Below are positions 1-7,390 of a stretch of 45,548 nt of DNA, one piece after another. The stretch comes from Gemmatimonadales bacterium (lineage in GTDB: Bacteria; Gemmatimonadota; Glassbacteria; GWA2-58-10). The notes beneath the pieces are model-generated. The model had not been told where the DNA came from, made no database searches, and saw only the letters and a list, made by a program, of their open reading frames with translations. Made by a program: the position numbers and the translations under genes. Where the stretch lies: contig JAJRTS010000074.1 of the NCBI GenBank assembly GCA_024278175.1, positions 1 through 45,548 on the forward strand, read 5' to 3'. Position 1 is the first letter of the stretch. Every line of letters starts with the position of its first letter.

Positions 1-305
1 AAACGATAGTTGCCAACTCTTCCAATAGCATACGTATCATTGGCATTGTAGAAACAGCATACTCTGGTTTTAGCCAATAAGGTGGATTTACTTACATCTA
101 TACTTAAACATCTTATGGCCTTATAGGTGTTTTTAGCTATATGAGCAAAAAGCAGAAATATTTCTCTCGCATTATCATACTTGGAGGGGAACTCCCTGTC
201 GAACTTGTTTATGTAAGTTTCCAGCAAATTCTCGAATTTATTGGAAATAAGTTCAAAGTTTAATCTTCTATCTTCTGGTATTAAATCCTCAATTTTTTTA
301 ATCAT
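1..305 (-). CDS. Hypothetical protein, 5' part only (runs off the window)
   Basis: The open frame starts at ATG 305 (complement) behind a near-perfect ribosome site (AAGGAG, 5 nt spacing) and stays open for 101 codons to the left edge, so the C-terminus is missing. The protein begins MIKKIEDLIPEDRR and is rich in Lys, Asn, Ile and Tyr. It looks helical and soluble, with no signal peptide or membrane segment. I do not recognise the family. Its AT-rich codons (AAA, ATA, TTA, AGA) contrast sharply with every other gene in the window. That suggests recent acquisition, for example cargo of a mobile or defence island extending to the left. Confidence 0.7.
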   Translation of the reverse strand, partial: MIKKIEDLIPEDRRLNFELISNKFENLLETYINKFDREFPSKYDNAREIFLLFAHIAKNTYKAIRCLSIDVSKSTLLAKTRVCCFYNANDTYAIGRVGNYR

Positions 306-350
306 TTTTACTCCTTAGGCTCATCCTACAGCCACAATTGGCCAGGATAC

Positions 351-487
351 TTAGAATCCGACCAGGGCTTCGTTGGCCTGGCTGCCGTTGGCGCGGGCGG
401 TTTCAAGCGGCCCGGCAAAACTGTCGATGCCTGGAGCAATACAGCAAATAGCATAACGGTAAAAAGTCTCATCTTCGTTCCCGCCAT
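351..487 (-). pseudogene. Frameshifted 5' stump of a secreted-protein gene
   Basis: From ATG 487 (or in-frame ATG 472) the frame encodes a signal-peptide-like start, MRLFTVMLFAVLLQA. It then continues as a low-complexity Pro/Arg-rich tail to a TAG at 326-328. A second frame of the same strand, from about codon 15 on, reads APGIDSFAGPLETARANG and ends SQANEALVGF at a TAA (351-353). Its composition is much more protein-like. The simplest reading is a signal peptide joined to its mature protein by a frameshift, with the rest of the gene lost where the AT-rich gene begins. It could instead be a 53-residue unrelated ORF. Confidence 0.45.
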
Positions 488-543
488 ATCGTTTCCCACG
501 TGGTTAATCCCTGTTGGTAAAGGTTTGACTACCGGGGGGGCGG

Positions 544-616
544 CGCGCGCATTGAAATGCGCGCGTACGGCGCGGGCTACGCCCGCCAGCCGGTCGCCTG
601 GGCGAATGCCCAGGCG
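544..616. repeat. Three tandem GC-rich hairpins
   Basis: Three perfect stem-loops lie back to back just downstream of the GH28 gene: 544-552/557-565 (9 bp, loop TGAA), 572-577/581-586 (6 bp, loop TAC) and 595-603/608-616 (9 bp, loop GAAT). There is no T-tract on either strand, so they are not ordinary intrinsic terminators. They could be a REP-like repeat cluster or a 3'-end RNA-stabilising structure. No second copy was seen in this window. Confidence 0.55.
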
Positions 617-679
617 CCGCCCGCCACTGCCGAGGCACCTTCAAATCTCAATCAGACCCGCAATTCGCGGGGTAACTCT

Positions 680-2290
680 TTATTTCATCCGGTTGGCGCT
701 CTCGTGCAGCGCCGTACGCTCCACGCCGGCTGCAAACTCGAACTTCTCCCCGGAGACAGGGCTGAGGTCGTTAGCAACAACGCTGACATTTTCCGTCCCT
801 TTTTCCAGGCGGATGAAAGTGCGGCTGTTCCGGTCGGGTCTGCTGCCGCGGACCAGCGCCCGGCGGACTCCGCGCATCACAATCGCAGGGCCGCCGCCGC
901 CGGGCTTTTGCCCGCTGAACCCGTCGATATCCAGCTCCGTCACATCGTCGAACACCAGCGCCGGACGCTGGTCCGCCCGCGCCGACTCGAGATCGATCCC
1001 CTCCATACGGATACCCTCCACGTGGCGAAAATAAATCCCCCAGGCCGGCAGCATGCCGAACATGGTGGCCTCCGGGTATTGTGTCGGATGCTCGGGAACT
1101 TCGCGCACGGCCTGCCCGGCTGTGCCGCCGCCGGGGTAAGTGATCCTGATATCACGCAGAGTGATATTGCGTACCGGATAGCCGGGCAGACCGGTGATCG
1201 AGCAGGCGATACTGTCCACATCACTGGCCACCACGTTACTGATCACGATGTTTTTCATCGTGCCCATCCCGGGCTTCTCTATCCCCTCCGTGTAAGGCCG
1301 GGCGCGGTTGCCCAGCCGGACGAATATGGGCACTTCGACGTTACGAATAGTGAGGTTGGTGATAGTCACGTTCTCGAACACGCCGCCGTCCACCAGCTCC
1401 AGCGCCACTCCGCCAAGCCCCCTTCGGCGATCCAGGTATCCGGGAGGACCCATGGAGTAATCCGAATTGATCGAGCAGTTTGAGATCGTGATGTTGCGGA
1501 ACCCCCCGCTGCTCTCGGTGCCCATCTTGATTGCGTAGCACTGGGAGCGCAGCACACAGTTGGTGATCGACACGTTTTCGGTGATCACTCCGGATGTGCT
1601 CTTGAGCGTAATCGCATCGTCCTCGCTGTCGGCGTAGCAGTCGGAGATCCAGACATTCCGGCAGGAGTCGATGTCGATCATGTCGTTGTTGTGGTTCGCC
1701 TGGCTGATTACAGTCAGGCCACGCACCTGAAGGTAGTCGCAATCGAGGTAGTGCTGGACCCACATCGGCGAGTCGCGCAGGGTTATTCCCTCCACCCGAA
1801 CATTGCGGCACGAAACCATCCGGATCAGGTACGGCCGGCTGATATAATCCAGGACATTCCAGTTCTCGTGCCCCCCCTGCCCATCAATAGTACCGCTGCC
1901 GGTGATCGACACCTCACGCAATCCCTCACCCTGGATCAGCGCGCGGCGGACGTAGTTGTCCGTGTAAGAGCGGAACGAGACGATCACCTCGGGGTAGTCT
2001 TCGATATCCGTACTGCCCAGCAATACAGAACCATGTTCCAGGCGCAGTTCGATCCGGCTTTTAAGAAAAATCGTACCGGTCAGGTAGCGGCCACTGGGCA
2101 CAGAGACTGTCCCGCCGCCGGCCCCGGCAGCGGCATTGATAGCGGCCTGGATAGCGGCCGTGTCCAGCGTCCGGCCGTCGCCGGCAGCGCCGAAATCACG
2201 GATATCATATGTGGCGGCTCCCAGGACACAAACGCTCAGCGCCAGCAAAATCACTGCCGCTGATAAAGCACGGCCTGCTTTGTCCATCAT
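680..2290 (-). CDS. Secreted GH28-like (polygalacturonase-type) right-handed beta-helix enzyme
   Basis: The protein has 536 residues. Residues 1-25 form a Sec signal peptide. Mature residues YDIRDFGAAGDG are the classic start of the pectate-lyase-3/GH28 beta-helix fold, followed by repeated ITN/NVSI/NITI-type rungs. GH28-type acidic motifs are visible: NNDMIDID (201-208) and EDDAITLK (223-230). The canonical catalytic G-H-G motif is not obvious (MGTESSGG near 256-263), so substrate and exact family are uncertain. It probably acts on pectin-like or other acidic polysaccharide outside the cytoplasm. RBS GGAG fits the second ATG (2287) slightly better than 2290. It appears monocistronic, being separated from gpmI by a terminator. 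Confidence 0.8.
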   Translation of the reverse strand: MMDKAGRALSAAVILLALSVCVLGAATYDIRDFGAAGDGRTLDTAAIQAAINAAAGAGGGTVSVPSGRYLTGTIFLKSRIELRLEHGSVLLGSTDIEDYPEVIVSFRSYTDNYVRRALIQGEGLREVSITGSGTIDGQGGHENWNVLDYISRPYLIRMVSCRNVRVEGITLRDSPMWVQHYLDCDYLQVRGLTVISQANHNNDMIDIDSCRNVWISDCYADSEDDAITLKSTSGVITENVSITNCVLRSQCYAIKMGTESSGGFRNITISNCSINSDYSMGPPGYLDRRRGLGGVALELVDGGVFENVTITNLTIRNVEVPIFVRLGNRARPYTEGIEKPGMGTMKNIVISNVVASDVDSIACSITGLPGYPVRNITLRDIRITYPGGGTAGQAVREVPEHPTQYPEATMFGMLPAWGIYFRHVEGIRMEGIDLESARADQRPALVFDDVTELDIDGFSGQKPGGGGPAIVMRGVRRALVRGSRPDRNSRTFIRLEKGTENVSVVANDLSPVSGEKFEFAAGVERTALHESANRMK

Positions 2291-2380
2291 CCGCTCCTCA
2301 TTCTGTTTAATACTTTAACGAGTTTCCGGTAGGGGCGTTCAAACGGAATGAAAATATAGTTCTCGCCGCAGGCGTGGACA

Positions 2381-2418
2381 AGCAAAAAGCCCCGGCTATG
2401 CAGCCGGGGCTTTTTGCT
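2381..2418 (-). terminator. Intrinsic terminator of the CBS-2PGK-gpmI operon
   Basis: A perfect 17-bp inverted repeat (2381-2397 / 2402-2418, 4-nt loop) has a GC core AGCCCCGGCT-type stem flanked by A5/T5 runs. It lies 49 bp past the gpmI stop. The stem is followed by TTTTTGCTT on the minus strand, fitting termination of the leftward operon. Confidence 0.9.
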
Positions 2419-2466
2419 ATTTTTACTGTTTTTGCTGCTTCACCGTGCTTGTTCAGAAACAGCTCT

Positions 2467-4236
2467 TTACTTGCTCTTCTTGCCGTTGGCGAAAATCAGC
2501 TTGCCTTTCATCTCCTTTTTAACCTCCGGCAGTTCCCTGCCGAACAGCAGGGCAAGCAGCGTGGGAGCCACGTCGCTGAGCGTGGCGTCATCGCGCAGAC
2601 GAGCGCTTGGCGGGCCGACAATGAACAGCGGCACCTTGTTGGCCGTGTGGAACGTGTTGGCCTCGCCGTCGGCGGTGATCATCTCCTCGATATTGCCGTG
2701 GTCGGCGGTGATCATCGCGAACCCGCCCTTCTCCCTGAGCGCGCCCACGATCCGCTCCAGGCTCTTGTCGACAGCCATCATGCACTGGATTCCCGCGCTC
2801 ACATCGCCCGTGTGGCCCACCATGTCCGGGTTGCAGAGATTGATCAGCAACACCGTGTTCTCATCCCCGTTCCCGATCAGTTCCAGCACCTTGTCGGTCA
2901 GGTCCTCGATCTCGATCAAGGGATATTTCCGGTAGGGCTCGAACTTGTAACCCGGCTCGCCCTTGTGCTGATCGTACTCCTTGATGTAGCGGCGCACCTC
3001 CGGCGGCGGCGGGATCGTGATCCGCTCCTCGCCCGGCAGCGGATCGCCCACCTTGTTGCCCGAGAGCAGGGTAAGGGCCTTGGCTTTGTCCACCCCGCTC
3101 ACGCGGTACTGGTTGATTTTATGGTTCGCCAGCACCTTGCCCAGGCTGATATCCTGCACAGGCTCGCGAAACGCCACCGGGCAGCGCATGCCGCCGTAGT
3201 ACTCCACCAGGCCGACAATATGCAGGGTGTCGTAGTGAAGGTCGGGGCGATGTTCCCAGCGCTTGAAGCGCTTGAGGCCCTGATAGGTATCGTCGGCGCT
3301 GGTGCGCAATCTCTCGCTCAGATCGGTCACCGGCTCCACCAGCATACGCATCAGGAACTCGCTGCGGTCCTTGCGGAAATTCCAGTGGATCAGCACGTCG
3401 TGGTTGTTGACGCCTTTGTAGCCGCCAAGTACGGCGGGGGTGACATACTGATCGGTAAGCCCCTTGTCGTAGGCTTCCTTGAGCGCGGCCTCCGGCTCGT
3501 CGAGTTTCGGCCCCTGGCCCTCGATAATAACGCGGAACGTGGCCTCGGTCTTGTACCAGCTCTCGGCGCTGCGGTTCATCGTAATATCCCGCCCGCCGAT
3601 AGTGGCGATAGTGAACTTGACGTCCTTATCTCCAATAATCTCGGCGGCCGTGTTGCGCAAATCCTCCAGGAACCGGGGCGCGCTGAACGGCGGCGTACCG
3701 CGGCCATCGGAGAAGTAATGGATCACGATACTGCCCGCTCCCCGCTGGACAATCCGCCTCAGGATGGCGTAGAGGTGCTGAACGTGGCTGTGTTCCCTGT
3801 TGTTGGACACCAGACCCATCAGGTGAACCGCGCTGCCGTGGGCCACGGCGTAGTCGACAGCCTCGTCGATTACAGGGTTGATCATTACGCCATCTTTGAT
3901 AGCATTTTCGATCTGGTACATCGGATGCACGTAATCCACGCCGCTCAGGACCTCGTGGCCCACCGCGGTGCTGCCCTTGGCTCCCTCGGGCATCCCCACC
4001 CTGGGCCCGACCGCGATAAGCTCCGTGTAGCTGGTAACGTTGCTGAAACGCCCGTTATTTCCGTTACCGGGCTTGTCGTATTTGCTGGCCCGCAGATCAT
4101 CCAGAAACGGAGTTCTGGCCAGCGCCGGGCAGTTGTAGGCTTCCTCATCCCTGATCCCGCAGCCATCCATGATAATCAGTGCGCCCGGACCGGTAAACCT
4201 GCGCTTACCGGGCTCTCCCTTGGCAGAACGGCTCAT
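2467..4236 (-). CDS. gpmI: 2,3-bisphosphoglycerate-independent phosphoglycerate mutase (variant, alkaline-phosphatase superfamily)
   Basis: It interconverts 3- and 2-phosphoglycerate in glycolysis/gluconeogenesis; members of this family use two metals (usually Mn). At 589 residues it is longer than the usual ~510. Landmarks: metal Asp24 (IIMDG), HSH 149-151, DGR 177-179, Arg216 and Arg222, NFRKDR 286-291, NPDMVGH 469-475, ADHGN 511-515, His530. The nucleophile loop, normally GNSEVGH, reads GSTAVGH (88-94), so Thr90 sits where the catalytic Ser is expected. Superfamily relatives can use Thr. The start overlaps the upstream 2-phosphoglycerate kinase stop by 4 bp (ATGA), so translation is coupled. 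A side activity on 2,3-bisphosphoglycerate is conceivable given that neighbour, but unproven. Confidence 0.88.
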   Translation of the reverse strand: MSRSAKGEPGKRRFTGPGALIIMDGCGIRDEEAYNCPALARTPFLDDLRASKYDKPGNGNNGRFSNVTSYTELIAVGPRVGMPEGAKGSTAVGHEVLSGVDYVHPMYQIENAIKDGVMINPVIDEAVDYAVAHGSAVHLMGLVSNNREHSHVQHLYAILRRIVQRGAGSIVIHYFSDGRGTPPFSAPRFLEDLRNTAAEIIGDKDVKFTIATIGGRDITMNRSAESWYKTEATFRVIIEGQGPKLDEPEAALKEAYDKGLTDQYVTPAVLGGYKGVNNHDVLIHWNFRKDRSEFLMRMLVEPVTDLSERLRTSADDTYQGLKRFKRWEHRPDLHYDTLHIVGLVEYYGGMRCPVAFREPVQDISLGKVLANHKINQYRVSGVDKAKALTLLSGNKVGDPLPGEERITIPPPPEVRRYIKEYDQHKGEPGYKFEPYRKYPLIEIEDLTDKVLELIGNGDENTVLLINLCNPDMVGHTGDVSAGIQCMMAVDKSLERIVGALREKGGFAMITADHGNIEEMITADGEANTFHTANKVPLFIVGPPSARLRDDATLSDVAPTLLALLFGRELPEVKKEMKGKLIFANGKKSK

Positions 4237-5438
4237 AACCTGGCTTCCTCCTTCGGCAGCTCGTACCGGCTGTAGTCAATCTCCACCCGCTCGGCCATTT
4301 TATCGGTCAGGTAACGGATGATTTTGTATACGGAGTCGTCGAAATCGACATTGTCGATGACGAAAATATCCTGTTCGCTCGAATTCTCAACCAGCGCGTC
4401 CTGGATTGAACGAATGCTCTCGAAATTTTCCAGATATTTGTCCGTACGGCGCTGCGGCGCGTCCTCGCCCCGGTAGACAAAGCGGCTGCGATGTCTCTCC
4501 TCATCCAAAGTACAGATCAGGACCTGAATGATAATCGCATCCTTGTCCAGCTTGCACAACGGCCTGGCGGGCAGAAGATGCACGCCCTCGATAATCATCG
4601 AAAGATTCTCCTTGGCGGCGCGGCGCATGATCGCCTGCACACCCACGTCAACCCTTTGGGACTGCTCCTGGAACGCGCTGAGCACCAGGTCCGCATTGCC
4701 GTCGAACGGCCGCTCCAGCGATTTCCACACGGTATAGCTTGATTCGTGGATCGCGGGCAGCAGTTCCCGGCTGAACATCCCGCGCATGATCTCGCGGATC
4801 GTATCGGTACCGATCACGCGGGTAATACCCAGACGGTGGGCGATCTCGACCGCCAATGAGCTCTTACCCGTTCCAGTGGCCCCGCTAAAGAGCAGGATCA
4901 GCGGCATGTCCGGTCCCTTGAGCGTCCGCCAGAGCAGGTAGTGACGGGCGTATTCCTGCCCGAAATCGTCGCGCAGCCTGCTGAACGTAAGCCGCCGCAA
5001 CTGGTCGCGGCTGATGTTGCGCACGCCCCGCTCGCTCAGGTCGACCGCCATGCGCTCGGCCACTTCGTGGGCGATCTCCGGGTTCAACCCGGCGGCCAGC
5101 AGGCTCTGGGATAAAATTCCCCGGCTGAACGGCTCGTGCTTGTGGCCGTCGACGACATAGATCGCCTCGCCTTGCAGCTTCCATTTCTCATAGCTGTCGG
5201 CCAGCTTCTCGCCCAGTTCCCGCTCGATCAGTTCCAGGGTGCGTTGTTTCAGCTTGCGACGCCGGATCTCGGTCACACCCTCGCCCAACAGCAGGCTCTG
5301 CACGGAACTGGCGACCTGATAAGCCGACTCGCTTCCCAGGCCGGCCCTGATCAGCGAACGGGCCATCAGCCCCCGCGAGTACGGGAAACTGAATCCGTCG
5401 GAGAGTACGATGAAGTTCTGTTCCTGTCGCTCTGGCAT
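4233..5438 (-). CDS. 2-phosphoglycerate kinase with two N-terminal ATP-cone domains
   Basis: 401 residues of the archaeal-type 2-phosphoglycerate kinase family (COG2074-like), which makes 2,3-bisphosphoglycerate from 2-phosphoglycerate and ATP. Two consecutive ATP-cone modules occupy about 9-88 and 92-173, each starting with a VxDG..PFSRG-type hairpin and ending in a YxxW/R helix. The kinase P-loop GATGTGKSS is at 186-194, followed by IGTDTIREIMR (the substrate-side region) and a late VIDN strand. ATP-cones usually sense ATP or dATP, so the enzyme is probably allosterically set by adenylate status. It lies 12 bp after a CBS-pair gene and overlaps gpmI by 4 bp. In methanogens the family feeds cyclic 2,3-diphosphoglycerate synthesis; no cDPG synthetase is seen here. 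Confidence 0.85.
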   Translation of the reverse strand: MPERQEQNFIVLSDGFSFPYSRGLMARSLIRAGLGSESAYQVASSVQSLLLGEGVTEIRRRKLKQRTLELIERELGEKLADSYEKWKLQGEAIYVVDGHKHEPFSRGILSQSLLAAGLNPEIAHEVAERMAVDLSERGVRNISRDQLRRLTFSRLRDDFGQEYARHYLLWRTLKGPDMPLILLFSGATGTGKSSLAVEIAHRLGITRVIGTDTIREIMRGMFSRELLPAIHESSYTVWKSLERPFDGNADLVLSAFQEQSQRVDVGVQAIMRRAAKENLSMIIEGVHLLPARPLCKLDKDAIIIQVLICTLDEERHRSRFVYRGEDAPQRRTDKYLENFESIRSIQDALVENSSEQDIFVIDNVDFDDSVYKIIRYLTDKMAERVEIDYSRYELPKEEARL

Positions 5439-5450
5439 AAAATGGCCCGG

Positions 5451-5873
5451 TTACTTGAGTTCCTTGAGACCGCTGACCAGCTTGCAGGCATCCTGGCTGG
5501 AGATAATCCCCACCGGCTTGCCGCTCTCCACAACCGGCATCCGGTGGATTTTTTTCTCCACCATGGTGCTGAACACTTCGCGAACATCGTCATCCGCCGA
5601 GCAGGTAAACACCTTGGCCGACATGATTCCCTCGACCCAGTTGTACTTGCCCCGGTCCTCCTGCTGCTCGTCGATCGAGATGTGCACGCGGATCAGCTGG
5701 TCGATCGCCTTGACAATGTCGCGGCCGCTGACAATGCCGATCAGCTTGCCGTCGCCGTCCACCACCGGCGCACCCGTGATCCTGTTCTGCTCCAGCACCT
5801 TCACCAACTTGCGGATCGACATGTCGGCGGGAACCGTGAGCACGTCCCGGGTCATCAGTTCATTAACTTTCAT
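5451..5873 (-). CDS. Stand-alone CBS-domain pair (Bateman module) protein
   Basis: 140 residues consisting of two CBS domains only: about 7-60 (MTRDVLTVPADMSI ... GKLIGIVSGRDIVKAI) and 79-138 (MSAKVFTCSADDDV ... KPVGIISSQDA). Such pairs bind adenosyl nucleotides (AMP, ATP, SAM) and modulate partner proteins. It has a good RBS (GGGAG, 6 nt) and is the first gene of the operon with 2-phosphoglycerate kinase and GpmI. Together with the ATP-cones next door this suggests the operon output is tuned by cell energy charge; that is inference from context. Confidence 0.88.
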   Translation of the reverse strand: MKVNELMTRDVLTVPADMSIRKLVKVLEQNRITGAPVVDGDGKLIGIVSGRDIVKAIDQLIRVHISIDEQQEDRGKYNWVEGIMSAKVFTCSADDDVREVFSTMVEKKIHRMPVVESGKPVGIISSQDACKLVSGLKELK

Positions 5874-6020
5874 CTGGACTCCCTGCTTAAGACTGCTTGT
5901 GTGTCGAAGTCACCGGAAAGCCGGAGCTACCATACCCGGCCGGCAGAATATCCCTGCCCGCACACGGCAAAGTCTCACCGGAAGGCTACTGTTGCGCAAC
6001 GCGGCCAAGTGCGGGGTCGC
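5874..6020 (-). promoter_or_regulatory. Long, structured 5' leader of the CBS-2PGK-gpmI operon
   Basis: About 145 nt separate the predicted transcription start (near 6020) from the CBS start codon. On the minus strand the leader can form GGCAG/CTGCC and GCCGG/CCGGC stems. It also contains a 9-bp direct repeat (plus-strand TCACCGGAA at 5910-5918 and 5975-5983). I do not recognise a known riboswitch class. It may be a regulatory leader, or unremarkable UTR. Confidence 0.35.
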
Positions 6021-6026
6021 TTTTTC

Positions 6027-6056
6027 ATTGTACGCCCCGGTTGTACGCTTTGTCAA
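6027..6056 (-). promoter_or_regulatory. Sigma-70-type promoter of the CBS-2PGK-gpmI operon
   Basis: On the minus strand TTGACA (6051-6056) and TACAAT (6027-6032) are separated by 18 bp. Both hexamers are at or one base from consensus. Nothing else in the 266-bp gap between the CBS gene and the oxidoreductase looks like a gene. Confidence 0.75.
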
Positions 6057-6079
6057 GCGCGTCATTAAGGAATTAAAGC

Positions 6080-6110
6080 AAAAAAACAGGGCGGAACAGC
6101 ACCGCCCTGT
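6080..6110 (-). terminator. Intrinsic terminator after the Gfo/Idh/MocA oxidoreductase
   Basis: Stem ACAGGGCGG (6086-6094) pairs with CCGCCCTGT (6102-6110), 7-nt loop. On the minus strand it is followed directly by seven T. It lies 30 bp beyond the stop at 6140. Confidence 0.9.
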
Positions 6111-6139
6111 GGTCGTATCACACTTCCCGAAAAGAAAAA

Positions 6140-7246
6140 TCAAAGCTCGTTCTCACGCCAGCTCCCGGTAACTTCGCGGGGGAGGTTGCGAAAGCGGGCG
6201 TACTCGTGGCCGAATTCTTTACCGCTATACCCGTCCGCCTCTGTCAGTTCCGTGATGGACACCGGCCGGCCAAGCCGACGGCTTTTGCCGGCGGCTATCA
6301 GGATCCGGCAGGCTTCCACCTGCTCGGTTATCGGCCTGGGGGCGCGCCGCGTTGTGATGCTGCGCGCCATGGCGGCGACAATGCCCGGATAGGGGTTGCC
6401 GGTTTCCGGCACGAAGCTGATCAACTCGTTGTCGGTAAGCAGGACCGCTTCGTTATGGTTACGCGCCCAGCCCAGGTTGAGGATCACCGGCGGACGGCCG
6501 TCGTAGCGCACGTGAATAATGTGCTGCTTGCGGTAGAAATCGACATAGTTGACGCTCGTCGCCCCGGGGCCCAGCAGATAACAGGCCAGCTCCGCGCCGT
6601 GGATACCGTAGTAGATCAGGTCCAGCATATCGTAGCGGCTGTGGGAGTTGATATGGCCGTAGACTGTCAGGTTGACCCTGTCCTCGCGTGCCCGGAACTC
6701 CCTGGCGAAAGCGGGCAGATTGGGCGCCCAGCAATAGGTGCTGCCGCCGAAAATGGGCGTGTGGTAGCGGGCGCTCAGTGCAATCAGCGCTCTGGCGTCG
6801 CGCTCGGTGCCCACCACCGGCTTGTCGATAAACACGGGCTTGCCGGAAGCGATAAACGGCTCGGCGTCACGCACGTGGTTCTCCCAGTTGACCGCGATAC
6901 TGAAAGCCACATCCACCAGCGGCGCCATTTCCGCCGGGGTGGAGCATACGGTTTTAACCTTGTGCTCGGCGATGAATTTCTCCGTGCGTTTTTTGCCGTA
7001 AACCATCCCGCTGTTGAGCACCGCCGTAAGCTGCGCGCCAGGTGTTGCGGCGATCCCGCGGGCGAACGTGTCGGCATGGCTTGTATCGAGCTCGATCAGG
7101 CCCACTCTCAGCGGTCCGCCACCGGGGCGGCTGACCGCCGCCGCGCCGGACGGCTGGGCGCTGGCCCGGCCCGTCAGGGTTCCGCCGAGTAAAACCGCTC
7201 CGGCGGCTGCCCCAAGCTGGGCGGCGATAAATTTTCTTCTCTGCAT
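6140..7246 (-). CDS. Tat-exported Gfo/Idh/MocA-family oxidoreductase
   Basis: 368 residues from ATG 7246, chosen because GGAG lies 6 nt upstream and the product then begins MQRRKFIAAQLGAAAG, a twin-arginine-type signal (RRKF). A longer in-frame start at 7291 would bury this signal. After residue ~45 the Rossmann start PLRVGLIELDTSHADTF appears, then the family EKP-like motif as FIDKPVVG near residue 140, where the Lys is the usual catalytic residue. The C-terminal alpha/beta domain contains HGAELACYLLG. Members oxidise or reduce sugars and related polyols with NAD(P); the substrate is unknown. Secreted forms of this type are common in polysaccharide-degrading uncultivated phyla. Monocistronic. 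Confidence 0.85.
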   Translation of the reverse strand: MQRRKFIAAQLGAAAGAVLLGGTLTGRASAQPSGAAAVSRPGGGPLRVGLIELDTSHADTFARGIAATPGAQLTAVLNSGMVYGKKRTEKFIAEHKVKTVCSTPAEMAPLVDVAFSIAVNWENHVRDAEPFIASGKPVFIDKPVVGTERDARALIALSARYHTPIFGGSTYCWAPNLPAFAREFRAREDRVNLTVYGHINSHSRYDMLDLIYYGIHGAELACYLLGPGATSVNYVDFYRKQHIIHVRYDGRPPVILNLGWARNHNEAVLLTDNELISFVPETGNPYPGIVAAMARSITTRRAPRPITEQVEACRILIAAGKSRRLGRPVSITELTEADGYSGKEFGHEYARFRNLPREVTGSWRENEL

Positions 7247-7334
7247 CGGCAACTCCGGTTTAACATTTGTACAATTATCAACCTCGTTCAATTCTATATG
7301 TCATTCCGCATCCGTTCTGGCAAGGTTTGCGCAA

Positions 7335-7365
7335 ATAAAAAGGGCGGGAGATGTCTCCCGCCCTT
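7335..7365 (-). terminator. Intrinsic terminator of lysC
   Basis: A 12-bp perfect stem, AAGGGCGGGAGA (7340-7351) with TCTCCCGCCCTT (7354-7365), has a 2-nt loop in this pairing. On the minus strand it is followed by TTTATTT. It lies 25 bp past the lysC stop. Confidence 0.85.
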
Positions 7366-7390
7366 CGCTTGATCCGCTTTTTAAGGATCT

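Noticed and set aside
2374-4275. Long plus-strand frame (633 codons) opposite gpmI
   Set aside because: Antisense shadow. The minus strand encodes a full phosphoglycerate mutase with all landmark motifs.
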